64,000 nt of DNA from Bordetella genomosp. 12 (GCF_002261355.1 NZ_NEVU01000003.1:1240001-1304000), one strand, 5' to 3'. Shown: positions 8,995 through 18,023, numbered from the stretch's first letter. The notes: generated by a model not told the origin, from the letters alone. Numbers and translations: made by a program.

Positions 8995-10443
8995 ATGAAA
9001 GGCAGAAACATCGTCGTCATCATGTCGGATGAGCACAACCCCGCATTCATGGGCTGCTCCGGACATCCGTTTATCCAAACCCCGCACCTCGATGCCCTGG
9101 CCGCCCGCGGCGTGCGCTTTCCCAACGCCTATACGCCCAGCCCCATCTGCGTGCCGGCCCGGGCGGCCTTTGCGACCGGGCGGCGTGTGCACCAGACCCG
9201 GCATTGGGACAACGCCATGCCCTACATCGGCGATCCTTCCGGCTGGGGGCATGCCCTGCAGGCGCATGGCGTGCGGGTCGAAAGCATAGGCAAGCTGCAC
9301 TATCGCAACGAAGAAGACCCGGTCGGCTTCGATGCCGAGCATATCCCCATGCACGTGTTGGGCGGCCACGGCATGGTCTGGGCGTCGATACGCGACCCGT
9401 ATCTGCCCTCGCAGGGCCGCAAGCGCATGCTGGGCGATCGCATCGGTATCGGCGAGTCGCCCTATACCGCCTACGATCGTTCGGTGACCGAGCGCACCCT
9501 GGACTGGCTGCGCGATGCCGCCGCCAAGGATCAACCCTTTGCCCTATACGTGGGCCTGGTCGCGCCGCACTTCCCGCTCATCGCGCCGCAAGCCTTCTTC
9601 GCCCTGTATGAGGCGCGGCAGATTCCCGAGGCCAAACTGCATCCCAAGCAGGGCTACGAGCGCCATCCCTGGGTGCAGGCCTATGCCGAGTTCGAACGCA
9701 GCGAAGAGACCTTTGCCGATGAGAACGAGCGCGTGAATGCTTTCCTGGCTTATTACGCGCTCTGCAGTTTTCTGGACAGCAATGTCGGGCGCATCCTGAG
9801 CGAGCTGGAAACCCTGGGGCTGAAGGATTCCACCCATGTGGTCTACACCTCCGACCACGGCGACAATGTCGGCGCCCGCGGCCTGTGGGGCAAATCCACC
9901 CTCTATCAGGAAAGCGTGGGGATCCCCATGCTGCTGGCTGGCCCCGACGTCACCCCCGGGGTGTGCGAGACCCCCGTGGACTTGCTCGATCTGTTCCCCA
10001 CCATACTGCAGGCCGTGGGCCTGGATGCCGGGCCGTATAGGGATCAACGCCCGGGAGTCTCTCTGTTTGCCCTCGCCGGCCAGCCCACCGATCCGCAGCG
10101 CGCCATTCTGAGCGAGTATCACGCCGCCGGCAGCAATACCGCCGGCTTCATGCTCCGCAAAGGCCCGTGGAAGTATCACCACTATGTTCGTTTCGAGCCG
10201 GAGCTCTTCAACCTCGAGCAGGACCCCGAAGAGCTGCATGACCTGGCCGCGGACCCCGCCTATGCCACGGTGCTGGCGGATATGAAGGCCGCGCTGTACG
10301 CGATCTGCAATCCCGAGGACGTGGATCGCCAGGCCAAGGCGGATCAGGCCGCGCTGATCGAACGGCTGGGCGGCGCGGAGATCGCCTCGACCATGGGTTC
10401 GAGCAGCGCCACGCCTGCGCCGGTCGTGGAGAAGCAGGCATGA
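8995..10443 (+). CDS. Type I sulfatase (Cys-type, formylglycine-dependent)
   Basis: About 482 residues, alkaline-phosphatase/sulfatase fold. 'NIVVIMSDEHNP' near residue 5 supplies the first metal-binding acids, and 'SPICVPARAAFATGR' near residue 54 contains C-x-P-x-R, the site where cysteine becomes formylglycine. 'YTSDHGDNVGARGLWGK' near residue 284 is the second metal site. No signal peptide is seen, so it is likely cytoplasmic, in the choline-sulfatase/aryl-sulfatase-like group. The start at 8995 follows an AGGAAA site. Its ATG-A overlap with the FAD oxidase gene downstream implies one transcript: a receptor, a sulfatase and an alpha-hydroxyacid oxidase, consistent with use of a sulfated hydroxyacid (inference). 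A formylglycine-generating enzyme must be elsewhere. Confidence 0.9.
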   Translation: MKGRNIVVIMSDEHNPAFMGCSGHPFIQTPHLDALAARGVRFPNAYTPSPICVPARAAFATGRRVHQTRHWDNAMPYIGDPSGWGHALQAHGVRVESIGKLHYRNEEDPVGFDAEHIPMHVLGGHGMVWASIRDPYLPSQGRKRMLGDRIGIGESPYTAYDRSVTERTLDWLRDAAAKDQPFALYVGLVAPHFPLIAPQAFFALYEARQIPEAKLHPKQGYERHPWVQAYAEFERSEETFADENERVNAFLAYYALCSFLDSNVGRILSELETLGLKDSTHVVYTSDHGDNVGARGLWGKSTLYQESVGIPMLLAGPDVTPGVCETPVDLLDLFPTILQAVGLDAGPYRDQRPGVSLFALAGQPTDPQRAILSEYHAAGSNTAGFMLRKGPWKYHHYVRFEPELFNLEQDPEELHDLAADPAYATVLADMKAALYAICNPEDVDRQAKADQAALIERLGGAEIASTMGSSSATPAPVVEKQA

Positions 10444-11750
10444 CTGTCGATGAGCGCTATCTGCGCGACTGGAGCGGCCTGACCCGCGGCGTGCCGCAAA
10501 CCGTGCACCAGCCTGCCAGCACCGACGAGGTCGCCGCCCTGGTGCGTCAGGCGCGGCGCGAGGGCAAGCACATTACCGTACAGGGCGGTCTGACCGGCCT
10601 GGCTGGCGGCGCCGTGCCCGCCGATGGCGACGTCGTCATCAACATGGGCCGCATGAACCGCATCGAGTATGTGGACGACGTCGAAGGCATCATGCAGGTG
10701 CAGGCCGGCGCGACCCTGCAACAGGTGCAAGAAGCCGCCGCTGCCGCCGGCTGGTTTTTCCCTGTGGATTTCGCGGCTCGCGGCAGTTGCCAGATCGGCG
10801 GCAATGCCGCCACCAATGCCGGGGGTACCCAGGTGCTGCGCTATGGCACCCTGCGCGACTCGGTGCTCGGCATCGAAGCCGTGCTCGCCGATGGCGAGAT
10901 CGTCACCTCGCTGACCCGGCTGGTCAAGAACAGCTCCGGCCTGGACCTGCGCTTTCTGTTCATCGGTTCGGAAGGCACCCTGGGCATCATTACCCGCCTG
11001 ACGCTGCGGCTGCAGCCCCCGCCTGGCGCATCGGCCACGGCCCTGGCCCAGGTTCCCGACATCGCCTCGCTGTCCGCCCTGCTGCGTCACCTGAGGGTCA
11101 CGCTCGGCCCGCAGCTGACCGCTTACGAATTCATGTCAGCGGAGTTCCTGCAACAGGCTAGCGAACTGACCGGCGTGGCCTCTCCGCTGGGTCCGGGCAG
11201 CGCATGGAGTGTCCTTATCCAGGCCAGCGGCGGCGCCGACGCGCACGCCAACCTGGAGGCCGCGCTTACCCGCGCCTACGACGATGGCCTGGTGACCGAC
11301 TGCGCCGTGGCCGCGAGCCTGGCCGACGCCGACAAATTCTGGCGCCTGCGCGAGAGCATCCCGGAACTGATGTCCACGCTCAAGCCCACGGTCAATTTCG
11401 ACTGCGGCTTACCGATGGCCCAAATGCCCGACTTCGTGGAGCAGGTCCAACGCGCCCTGCAGCAGCGCTACCCGCAAGCCCGGCATCTGTTCATGGGTCA
11501 CCTGGGCGACAACAACATCCATATCCTCACCGGTCCGCATCCGGAGAGCGAATGGTTCAATGTCGAAGAGATCGTCTACAGCGCCTTGCGGGGCCGCCAG
11601 GGCACCATCAGCGCCGAACACGGTATCGGCTTTCTGAAAAAGCCCTTCCTCGGCTACACGCGCAGCGCCGGCGAACTGCAACTGCTGCAGCGCATCAAAC
11701 GGGCGCTGGACCCGGACAATACGCTCAACCCCGGCCGCATCTTCGACTGA
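10440..11750 (+). CDS. FAD-binding oxidase, GlcD/D-lactate dehydrogenase type
   Basis: About 436 residues, VAO/PCMH flavoprotein. The N-terminal FAD_binding_4 domain shows 'ITVQGGLTGLAGGAVP' near residue 43 and 'GGNAATNAGGTQVLRYG' near residue 121; the C-terminal FAD-oxidase domain ends with 'GHLGDNNIHI' and 'ISAEHGIGFLKKPFL', the substrate-binding His-containing blocks of 2-hydroxyacid dehydrogenases. It would oxidise a D-2-hydroxyacid to the 2-oxoacid. Overlaps the sulfatase stop by 4 nt (ATGA). No GlcE/GlcF partners are present, so it resembles the single-subunit D-2-hydroxyglutarate/D-lactate type. Confidence 0.88.
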   Translation: MTVDERYLRDWSGLTRGVPQTVHQPASTDEVAALVRQARREGKHITVQGGLTGLAGGAVPADGDVVINMGRMNRIEYVDDVEGIMQVQAGATLQQVQEAAAAAGWFFPVDFAARGSCQIGGNAATNAGGTQVLRYGTLRDSVLGIEAVLADGEIVTSLTRLVKNSSGLDLRFLFIGSEGTLGIITRLTLRLQPPPGASATALAQVPDIASLSALLRHLRVTLGPQLTAYEFMSAEFLQQASELTGVASPLGPGSAWSVLIQASGGADAHANLEAALTRAYDDGLVTDCAVAASLADADKFWRLRESIPELMSTLKPTVNFDCGLPMAQMPDFVEQVQRALQQRYPQARHLFMGHLGDNNIHILTGPHPESEWFNVEEIVYSALRGRQGTISAEHGIGFLKKPFLGYTRSAGELQLLQRIKRALDPDNTLNPGRIFD

Positions 11751-11840
11751 TCGTCGCAGCCGGCGGCCGCATGAGCGGCCAGGCTGGCCTGCGGTGTGTA
11801 CGTGCCTCCGCAGGCCAGCCCGTGGCACACACCGGCACGC

Positions 11841-12842
11841 TCAGTAATCCAGCACCAGCCTGGCGCTCTTGGCCCGCGAGCAGCAGACCGTCAGGCAATG
11901 CTCCTTCTCTTCGTCGCTCAACACGAAGTCGCGGTGGTCCACCTCTCCTTCGAGGTAGTCCACCTTGCAAGCCCCGCACAAGCCCGACAGGCAGGAGGTC
12001 GGCACACGCAAGCCCGCCAGCTCCATCGCCCGCACGATCGTCTGATCCGGCTGCACCGTCACCGTCACGCCGCTGCGGGACAGCTCGACGTCGAAACTGC
12101 CATCGGCAGCGCCTTCAGGACGCACCACTTCGGGCGCCTTGAAGTGCTCGCTGTGCACCGCCGCGGCGGGCCAATGGCTGCTGGCCTGCGCGCATGCGGC
12201 CATGAAACCGGTAGGCCCGCAGTAGTAGACGTGGCGGCCCGCCTCATCACCGGCCAGCAGGGCGGCAATGTCCAGACCCTTGCTGCTGTCGCCCTCATCA
12301 AAGTGCAGATGCAGCCGCCCTTCGGGCAGCAGCGCCCGCAACTCGTCCACGAAGGCCGCATGGCCCGCGGTGCGGGCACAGTAATGCAGCTCGAACGAGC
12401 GGCCCTGCGCGGCCAGGGCATGGGCCATGGCCTTGAGCGGCGTAATGCCGATACCGCCAGCCAGCAGCACGGCATGCTCCCCGTCGGGCGACAGCCCGAA
12501 GGCATTGCGCGGCAGCCCCACCTTGACGATGTCGCCCACCCGCAAGCTCTCATGCATGGCGCGCGAGCCGCCCCGGCTCTTGGGCTCGCGCAGGACGCCC
12601 AATATCCAGCGCGAACGGTCCGCCGGGTCGCCCGCCAGCGAATAGGAGCGCACCTGTCCGCCGGGCAGATGCACGTCGATATGCGCGCCCGCCTGCGCGG
12701 CGGGTAATTCCGCGCCGTCCGGATGGGTGAACTCGAAGGCAAGAATTCCCTGCGCCTGCAGGCGTATGGCCCGCAGTTGGACCTCGATGATGTCCAGGCC
12801 GGCCATGGCCTGCAAGGCGGTCGAGGAAGCCGGCGCGTTCAA
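11841..12842 (-). CDS. Phthalate-dioxygenase-reductase-type oxidoreductase (FMN, NAD, 2Fe-2S)
   Basis: About 333 residues with the PDR order: flavin-binding barrel ('RSYSLAGDP' near residue 71, binding the flavin phosphate), NAD domain ('VLLAGGIGITPLKAMAHAL'), and a C-terminal plant-type ferredoxin with C-x4-C-x2-C ('SCLSGLCGACKVDYLEGEVDHRD', key residues only) and a final distant Cys ('LTVCCSRAK'). It passes electrons from NAD(P)H to the Rieske oxygenase encoded just upstream; the two genes overlap by 4 nt (ATGA), so they are translated together. VanB and phthalate reductases share this layout. Confidence 0.92.
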   Translation of the reverse strand: MNAPASSTALQAMAGLDIIEVQLRAIRLQAQGILAFEFTHPDGAELPAAQAGAHIDVHLPGGQVRSYSLAGDPADRSRWILGVLREPKSRGGSRAMHESLRVGDIVKVGLPRNAFGLSPDGEHAVLLAGGIGITPLKAMAHALAAQGRSFELHYCARTAGHAAFVDELRALLPEGRLHLHFDEGDSSKGLDIAALLAGDEAGRHVYYCGPTGFMAACAQASSHWPAAAVHSEHFKAPEVVRPEGAADGSFDVELSRSGVTVTVQPDQTIVRAMELAGLRVPTSCLSGLCGACKVDYLEGEVDHRDFVLSDEEKEHCLTVCCSRAKSARLVLDY

Positions 12843-14392
12843 GCCATTCTCCGCGCCAGCACTTCCTGCTGCAGGGCTTCCATTTTCTCGGTCACAAAGG
12901 CGTGCCGCTGCGCGCCGCGCAGGCCGTCGGCCTCGGTGATGATCTGTACCACCTGGCGGGCGAGGTGGCGGCGCAAGGTGATTTCCTCTTCCGTGGTTCG
13001 GCCCACCGGCAGCTCGAACACATTCCCCGAGCAGTAGCTATTGGGATTGCCGGAGCAATCGCGCAGCCATTGCGCGAACTGCTCCGGGCTGGCGTTGGGG
13101 TTCTTGCCCCGCACGGCATCGCGCAGCAGCTTGCGGAACACATACAAGCCCGCGTCGAATTTTGTCGGGTTCTCCAGCGCATGCACCGCGATGGGCCGCT
13201 GGCTGATGATGGCTTCATAGTCGCCCGGCGCGTACTGGCAATCCTTGTAATGGGCGCGGGCGCGGTGGTCGGACGGGATGGGCGGAAGATCTTCGAGCGC
13301 ATATTGGCCGAAGCGCTCCGGCCGGCGCATGGCGACCTGGCCCTCCAGAAAGTCGATGGTTTCATAGCCCACCATGCTCTTGTCGCCAATGCCACGCGTG
13401 TCCACGCCCGGGCCCATGACGCGCCAGCCGATCATCTTGCTGTTGTGATCATCGACCGGCACCGTCCAGCGGATCATATGAAAGCGGCTGAAGAGCTTCT
13501 TCTTCTTGCCATCTTCGGACGTGTAAGCATGCAGGCTGAAGTTGGGCAGCACCTGATGCTGCACGCGGATATGCATGCGCTCGTCATCCGAGCGGCGCGC
13601 GCCGGCGCAGGCCAGGCTGCGTCCGCCGTGCACGGGCACGAACTGCATATCCGGCGGCACTTCCATGGTCGCCGCGCCCACCTCGTCGAAGGTCGTGCCC
13701 TGGAAATGCTCGCCCGTGACTTGCCGCTTCGCGTGCAGCGCCATCGTGTGATAGTTGTCGGCCGCGTTGTCCTGCACCTGCAGCCAGTTGCAGTGCTGGA
13801 AATTGCTATAAGGCACCAGCTCGTCCGTTTCCGCGACGGTGAAGTCCCCCTCCCATTCCGGGAAAGGCGGCTCCTCGTCGGGCGGCCCCATGTAGGCAAA
13901 CACCAGACCGTTGCGCTCGAACGCCTTGTACGCCCCCTGACGGATAGAGCAGCGATAGCGCTCGCCCTCCTCCTCCTCGCCCTCGGGAAACGGCACCCGC
14001 AGGCAGGTGCCATCCACGTCGAAGACCATGCCGTGATAGCAGCATGAGATTCCGTGCTGCTCGATCTTGCCGTACTCCAGGGAGGCACCGCGATGCACGC
14101 AGTGGGCATGCAGCAGACCAATGCTGCCGCTGCCATCGCGAAACGCCACGAGCTCCTCACCCATGATCTTGAGAAAGCGCGGCGTGTCGGTGAGCTCCAG
14201 CGACATACAGACCGGATGCCAGAAGCGTCGCAAGTACTCGCCGGCCGGCGTGCCGGGGCCGACCTCGGTCAGTTCCGGATCGTGCCCGGGCACGCTGTTG
14301 GTGAAGTAACCGCCGTAAGGGATCAGTTTTTTCACCGTGGTGCCGCCGGTGCTGACCGCGCGTTCGTGCTGATCCTGAATCTTCGAACTCAT
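12839..14392 (-). CDS. Rieske aromatic-ring-hydroxylating oxygenase, alpha subunit
   Basis: About 517 residues. The Rieske domain is seen as C-x-H ('HCVHRGASLEYGK') and C-x2-H ('CCYHGMVFDVDG') near residues 102-125. The catalytic iron site follows around 'NAADNYHTMALHAKRQ', with D/H ligands placed as in phthalate-4,5-dioxygenase-like single-component oxygenases. The length and lack of a beta-subunit gene support a homomultimeric alpha-only enzyme. The ATG at 14392 is preferred over a TTG at 14407 because GGAGAG lies directly upstream of it. The substrate is an aromatic acid or ether by family; it is not readable. The divergent GntR regulator and the repeat sites beside it suggest substrate-controlled expression. 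Confidence 0.92.
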   Translation of the reverse strand: MSSKIQDQHERAVSTGGTTVKKLIPYGGYFTNSVPGHDPELTEVGPGTPAGEYLRRFWHPVCMSLELTDTPRFLKIMGEELVAFRDGSGSIGLLHAHCVHRGASLEYGKIEQHGISCCYHGMVFDVDGTCLRVPFPEGEEEEGERYRCSIRQGAYKAFERNGLVFAYMGPPDEEPPFPEWEGDFTVAETDELVPYSNFQHCNWLQVQDNAADNYHTMALHAKRQVTGEHFQGTTFDEVGAATMEVPPDMQFVPVHGGRSLACAGARRSDDERMHIRVQHQVLPNFSLHAYTSEDGKKKKLFSRFHMIRWTVPVDDHNSKMIGWRVMGPGVDTRGIGDKSMVGYETIDFLEGQVAMRRPERFGQYALEDLPPIPSDHRARAHYKDCQYAPGDYEAIISQRPIAVHALENPTKFDAGLYVFRKLLRDAVRGKNPNASPEQFAQWLRDCSGNPNSYCSGNVFELPVGRTTEEEITLRRHLARQVVQIITEADGLRGAQRHAFVTEKMEALQQEVLARRMA

Positions 14393-14435
14393 CTCGTCTC
14401 TCTCCAAAAAAAACGGCCAGATTTTGAACTCTGAA

Positions 14436-14451
14436 TTCTGTATACAAAGAA
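14436..14451. promoter_or_regulatory. Candidate GntR/FCD operator upstream of the Rieske operon
   Basis: TTCTGTATACAAAGAA is a near-palindrome centred on TGTATACA, within the promoter region of the oxygenase gene. A related CTGTATCCAAG lies at 14915-14925 next to the regulator gene. GTATAC-centred sites are typical of VanR/FadR-like FCD regulators. Confidence 0.5.
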
Positions 14452-14524
14452 TAGCTAAAATCTGGGCCGCTGAATCAAGGGGTTATCCCTAGCCATGTGT
14501 TTCCGGATATGTGCCGGGCGCCCG

Positions 14525-14902
14525 TCAGCCCGTGCCCGGCCCGCGCCCCAGCCCGCCGCACAGCGCGGAACAGGCGCCCAGCACAAACCAGTCATACCAG
14601 TGCATGGCGGGCCCAGCCGGCCAGGACTCGCTCTGCACCATGAACATCAGGCAGGCCGCGCCCACCAACCAGAACAACGCCCGCGCCAGCCATTGCCCCC
14701 TGCCCGCCACATGGGCCGACACCCAACACAAGCCGCCGTAGGCGGCCGCCAGGCCGTACCAAGGCCCTGCCTGCGCCACCGGCGCCAGCCCGCCGCCATA
14801 AGCCCGGATAAGCACCTGCCCGGCATTGGCGCAGACCGCCGCGATGACAAGCAGATCCACCAGCCGCCACCGCCGTTCCGAACGCATGCGATCGATATCC
14901 AT
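14525..14902 (-). CDS. Small hypothetical membrane protein
   Basis: About 125 residues from the ATG at 14902 (an alternative ATG is at 14887; a longer frame to 15079 would run into the regulator gene and is less likely). After a basic N-terminus (MRSERRWR) there are about four hydrophobic segments, such as 'LVDLLVIAAVCANAGQVLI' and 'ARALFWLVGAACLMFMVQ'. No family recognised. It is divergent from the GntR gene and points toward the Rieske operon; it may be a passenger or an auxiliary transport component. No ribosome site stands out. Confidence 0.5.
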   Translation of the reverse strand: MDIDRMRSERRWRLVDLLVIAAVCANAGQVLIRAYGGGLAPVAQAGPWYGLAAAYGGLCWVSAHVAGRGQWLARALFWLVGAACLMFMVQSESWPAGPAMHWYDWFVLGACSALCGGLGRGPGTG

Positions 14903-14914
14903 GTATTCCGAGCT

Positions 14915-14925
14915 CTGTATCCAAG
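14915..14925. promoter_or_regulatory. Second candidate GntR operator
   Basis: CTGTATCCAAG resembles the half of the site at 14436-14451 (CTGTATACAAAG). It lies between the start of the GntR gene (14939) and the divergent membrane-protein gene, where an autoregulatory site would be expected. Confidence 0.4.
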
Positions 14926-14938
14926 CTAGAATTTCAGC

Positions 14939-15604
14939 ATGCAACTGCATCCTGAAAAGCTCCCTGTCCGTACCGACTTCGTCGACTCCGTCTACCGCGT
15001 CCTGCTGGACGCGATCACCGATGGCTCGCTCGCGCCTGGCGAACGCATCACCCAGGAAGAGATCGCCGAGCAACTGCATGTCTCGCGCTCACCGGTGCTC
15101 CAGGCGCTGCGCCTGCTGAAAAAAGATGGCTTCATCGAAGATGCGCCAGGACGCGGCGTGCAGGTCACGCAGCTCGACCCCGCCTGGGTCGCGCATCTGT
15201 ATGAAGTCCGCGGCGCGCTCGATGCGCTGGCCGCGCGCCTGGCGGCCCAGGCCCGCGCCATTATCGACCCCGCCCTCATCGAGCGCGGCCGCATCGCCGC
15301 CCGCAGCGCCGATCTCAAGACCAACATCGAATCCGATCTGGCCTTTCACAACGCCATTTACGACGCCTCCGGCAACCCCCTGATCGGCGAAAGCGCGCGC
15401 CATTACTGGGTGCATCTGCGGCGCGTGATGGGCGCGGTCCATCGCAGCGCGGCGCATCGCAGCACCCTCTGGGATGAGCACGCCGCCATCGCCCAAGCCA
15501 TCGCCAGCGGCGACGCCAAACTCGCCGTGCGCCTGAGCGATCAACATATCGAGCGCGCCCGTTCGAACCTGGTCGGGCAGTTGCAAGACATCCTCGATCG
15601 CTAG
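14939..15604 (+). CDS. GntR family transcriptional regulator (FCD/VanR subfamily)
   Basis: About 221 residues. The winged helix-turn-helix is at residues ~25-75 ('ERITQEEIAEQLHVSRSPVLQALRLL', key residues only) and the rest is the all-helical FCD ligand-binding domain with metal-binding positions ('DLAFHNAIYDASGN' with D and H near residue 134, further H residues near 160-185). Such regulators usually repress and are released by an aromatic or carboxylic ligand. Divergent from the Rieske oxygenase genes with matching operator-like sites on both sides of the intergenic gene, so it probably controls that operon. Confidence 0.88.
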   Translation: MQLHPEKLPVRTDFVDSVYRVLLDAITDGSLAPGERITQEEIAEQLHVSRSPVLQALRLLKKDGFIEDAPGRGVQVTQLDPAWVAHLYEVRGALDALAARLAAQARAIIDPALIERGRIAARSADLKTNIESDLAFHNAIYDASGNPLIGESARHYWVHLRRVMGAVHRSAAHRSTLWDEHAAIAQAIASGDAKLAVRLSDQHIERARSNLVGQLQDILDR

Positions 15605-15627
15605 GCGGCGGCGCATCGCGCGTCTCC

Positions 15628-16956
15628 TTATCGGCGTGCGGCGTCCTGCCGCGGCACATTGACCAGGCGCGCGGGCACGGTAAACACCAAAATGCTGCCG
15701 AGGACCAGACAGCACACCAGCGCGATCACGCCGGCTCCCGTGCTGTTATGCGCCGTCTGGGCCCAACCGATGGCATAGGGGCTGACCACGCCCGAAATAC
15801 TGCCCACCGAATTGATCAGCGCGATACCGGCCGCGGCCGCGCCGCCGCTCAAAATGGCCGGGGGCAGCACCCAGAATTGCGAGATCGTGGCCATGACGCC
15901 AACCGTGCCGATGGTCAGCGCGATCAAGGCGAAGGTGCTGTCCTTGGCATAGATGACGCTGGCGGCCAGGCCCACGGCCCCCAACAGACCGGCAATGCTC
16001 AAATGCCAGCGGCGCTCGCCCGTCGCATCCGAACTGCGGCTAAACACAATCATGCCCAGCACCGCGACCAGATAGGGCACCGCCGACAACAGGCCGATGT
16101 TCAAGGTGTCCGTCACCCCGCTGGCCTTGACCAGACTGGGCAACCAGAAACTGATGCCATACAGCCCCATCGTGAAGAAGAAGTAGATCCCGCTCAGCAG
16201 CAACACCCGGGGATTGGTCAGGCCATCACGGATGGAGTGCAGATGGTTGCCTTGTTGCTCGCCCGCCAGATCGCGCTGAATGCGCGCCTTCTCGGCATCG
16301 GACAGCCATGTCGCGTCCTCGACCCGATCATCGAGGTAGAAAAAAGCGACCACGCCAATCAGCACCGTCGGCAAGCCTTCGAGCAGAAACAGCCATTGCC
16401 AGCCAGACCAGCCGTTCGCGCCGTGCATGGCGTGCATGATCCAGCCCGACACCGGCCCGCCGATCACGCCGGACATGGGGATGCCGGTCAGAAACAAGGC
16501 CGTCGCCTTGCTGCGCCGTTTGTTCGGAAACCAGTAGGTCAAATACAGCAAGATGGCCGGAATGAAGCCCGCCTCGGCCACGCCCAGCAAAAAGCGCAAC
16601 ACATAAAAGCTGACCGGCCCCGACACGAACATCATGCACGCCGATATCAGCCCCCAGGTCACCATGATGCGCGCAATCCAGCGCCGTGCGCCCACCTTCA
16701 TCAGGATCAGGTTGCTCGGCACTTCGAACATCAGATAGCCGATAAAGAACACCCCGGCGCCCAGACCATAGACCGCATCGCTTAACGCCAGCTCGTTGGC
16801 CATCTGCAGCTTGGCGAAACTGACGTTGATGCGATCCAGGTAGGCACAGAGATAACAGAGAAACAGAAACGGTAGTAAGCGCCAGGCCACCTTCGCATAG
16901 GTGGCGGATTCTTCATCTGTACTGACGAGTGGCTGCGCAGCGATATCGCCGTTCAT
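15628..16956 (-). CDS. MFS transporter, anion:cation symporter (ACS) type
   Basis: About 442 residues and 12 predicted membrane spans. 'FLCYLCAYLDRINVSFAKLQM' near residue 28 (key D-R-x-N-x-x-x-A) is the hallmark of the ACS branch, whose members carry tartrate, glucarate, 4-hydroxyphenylacetate or phthalate with protons. Start at 16956 follows 'TGGAGAC'; a longer frame to 17073 would overlap the aldolase gene. It is 76 nt downstream of the class II aldolase gene on the same strand, so transporter and aldolase likely share a substrate. Confidence 0.9.
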   Translation of the reverse strand: MNGDIAAQPLVSTDEESATYAKVAWRLLPFLFLCYLCAYLDRINVSFAKLQMANELALSDAVYGLGAGVFFIGYLMFEVPSNLILMKVGARRWIARIMVTWGLISACMMFVSGPVSFYVLRFLLGVAEAGFIPAILLYLTYWFPNKRRSKATALFLTGIPMSGVIGGPVSGWIMHAMHGANGWSGWQWLFLLEGLPTVLIGVVAFFYLDDRVEDATWLSDAEKARIQRDLAGEQQGNHLHSIRDGLTNPRVLLLSGIYFFFTMGLYGISFWLPSLVKASGVTDTLNIGLLSAVPYLVAVLGMIVFSRSSDATGERRWHLSIAGLLGAVGLAASVIYAKDSTFALIALTIGTVGVMATISQFWVLPPAILSGGAAAAGIALINSVGSISGVVSPYAIGWAQTAHNSTGAGVIALVCCLVLGSILVFTVPARLVNVPRQDAARR

Positions 16957-17032
16957 GGTTTGTCTCCAGATATTATGAGTGTTGGAATGCCCCGATCCGC
17001 TGGACGGCCGGGGCTGCACTACGGGTGTTCGA

Positions 17033-17890
17033 CTACTCGAACATATCCGGCTGCGTGGCAGCCAGATGCTCATAGATCGGCTGGAAATGCAGCCAGCCGA
17101 TGTACTCCGAACCCACGTGCTCGCGGCTGTAGCGCGACTTGTCCGGCGGCACGAGCGCAGGCTTGTGGCCCGAGGCCTCCACCATCAGCTGCTGCCGGCA
17201 GCAACGCTCCAGCGCGATGAACCAGAACGCCGCCGACTCGATGCCGAACCGGCTCGCCGTCAGCAGGCCATGATTCTGATGAATCGCCGCGCGCACGCCC
17301 TTGAACCAGTCACACACCGCCAGGCCGGCCCGCTCCTCGACCGCCACCTGTCCGGCTTCGCTCTTGATGACCACATGGTCCTCGAAGAAGGCGGCCGCAT
17401 CCTGCGAGATGGGCGCCAGGGGAATACCCAGCGCCGAGAAGGCCGTGCCGTACACCGTGTGCGCATGGCACATGGCCACGATGTCCGGGTGGGCCTCATG
17501 CACAGCCGCGTGCAGTACGAAGCCCGCACGATTGAGCGCGTGGCGGCCCTCGACCACGCGCCCCTTGTGGTCGGCCAGGATGAGATTCGAGACTTTGACG
17601 TCGTTGAAATGCACGCACATCGGGTTGGTCCAGTACAGCTCGGGATGTTCCGGATCGCGTACCGTCAAATGGCCCGCGAATCCGTAGTCAAAACCCTCCT
17701 TGCCAAAGGCGCGGCAGGCCGCCACCAGGCGCTGCTTCAGATGCAACCGTTCCTCGGCCACATTGGCGAACTCCGGCAACTGCGGATAGATCAACCCTGG
17801 CTGCTGCGGCTCGTAGATCGACACGCGCCCATCGGGCAGTTTTGGCAACACGGTCGAATGACTGCGAGGGCGATCCAGTACGGCGGACAT
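17033..17890 (-). CDS. Class II aldolase/adducin family protein
   Basis: About 285 residues. 'ACRAFGKEGFDYGFAGHLTVRDPE' near residue 58 contains the G-x-x-x-x-G-H-x-(S/T)-x-R block of the family, and 'MCHAHTVYGTAFSALG' near residue 137 supplies the H-x-H zinc ligands; a third His is in 'NHGLLTAS' near residue 201. Family members are fuculose- or ribulose-phosphate aldolases/epimerases and decarboxylases; the subgroup with an N-terminal extension, next to MFS carriers, is common in Bordetella. First gene of a two-gene operon divergent from the LysR gene. Confidence 0.88.
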   Translation of the reverse strand: MSAVLDRPRSHSTVLPKLPDGRVSIYEPQQPGLIYPQLPEFANVAEERLHLKQRLVAACRAFGKEGFDYGFAGHLTVRDPEHPELYWTNPMCVHFNDVKVSNLILADHKGRVVEGRHALNRAGFVLHAAVHEAHPDIVAMCHAHTVYGTAFSALGIPLAPISQDAAAFFEDHVVIKSEAGQVAVEERAGLAVCDWFKGVRAAIHQNHGLLTASRFGIESAAFWFIALERCCRQQLMVEASGHKPALVPPDKSRYSREHVGSEYIGWLHFQPIYEHLAATQPDMFE

Positions 17891-17998
17891 AAGGTCTCCT
17901 TGAGTAAGCGATGAGGCCCAACGCTCGGTTGAGCCTTGAGTTGGCTGGCACTATCATCAACGCCACAAGGACCGCAGGACAAACGATAGATGTTCATG

Positions 17999-18023
17999 TT
18001 CAGATGAATACGATTCATCTGAA
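17999..18023. promoter_or_regulatory. 25-bp palindrome in the LysR/aldolase divergent promoter
   Basis: Two perfect 11-bp arms, TTCAGATGAAT and ATTCATCTGAA, flank ACG. It lies 45 bp before the LysR start and about 110 bp from the aldolase start, the position expected for the recognition-binding site of a LysR regulator, and it fits a T-N11-A core. Probably bound by the 18068 product. Confidence 0.7.
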
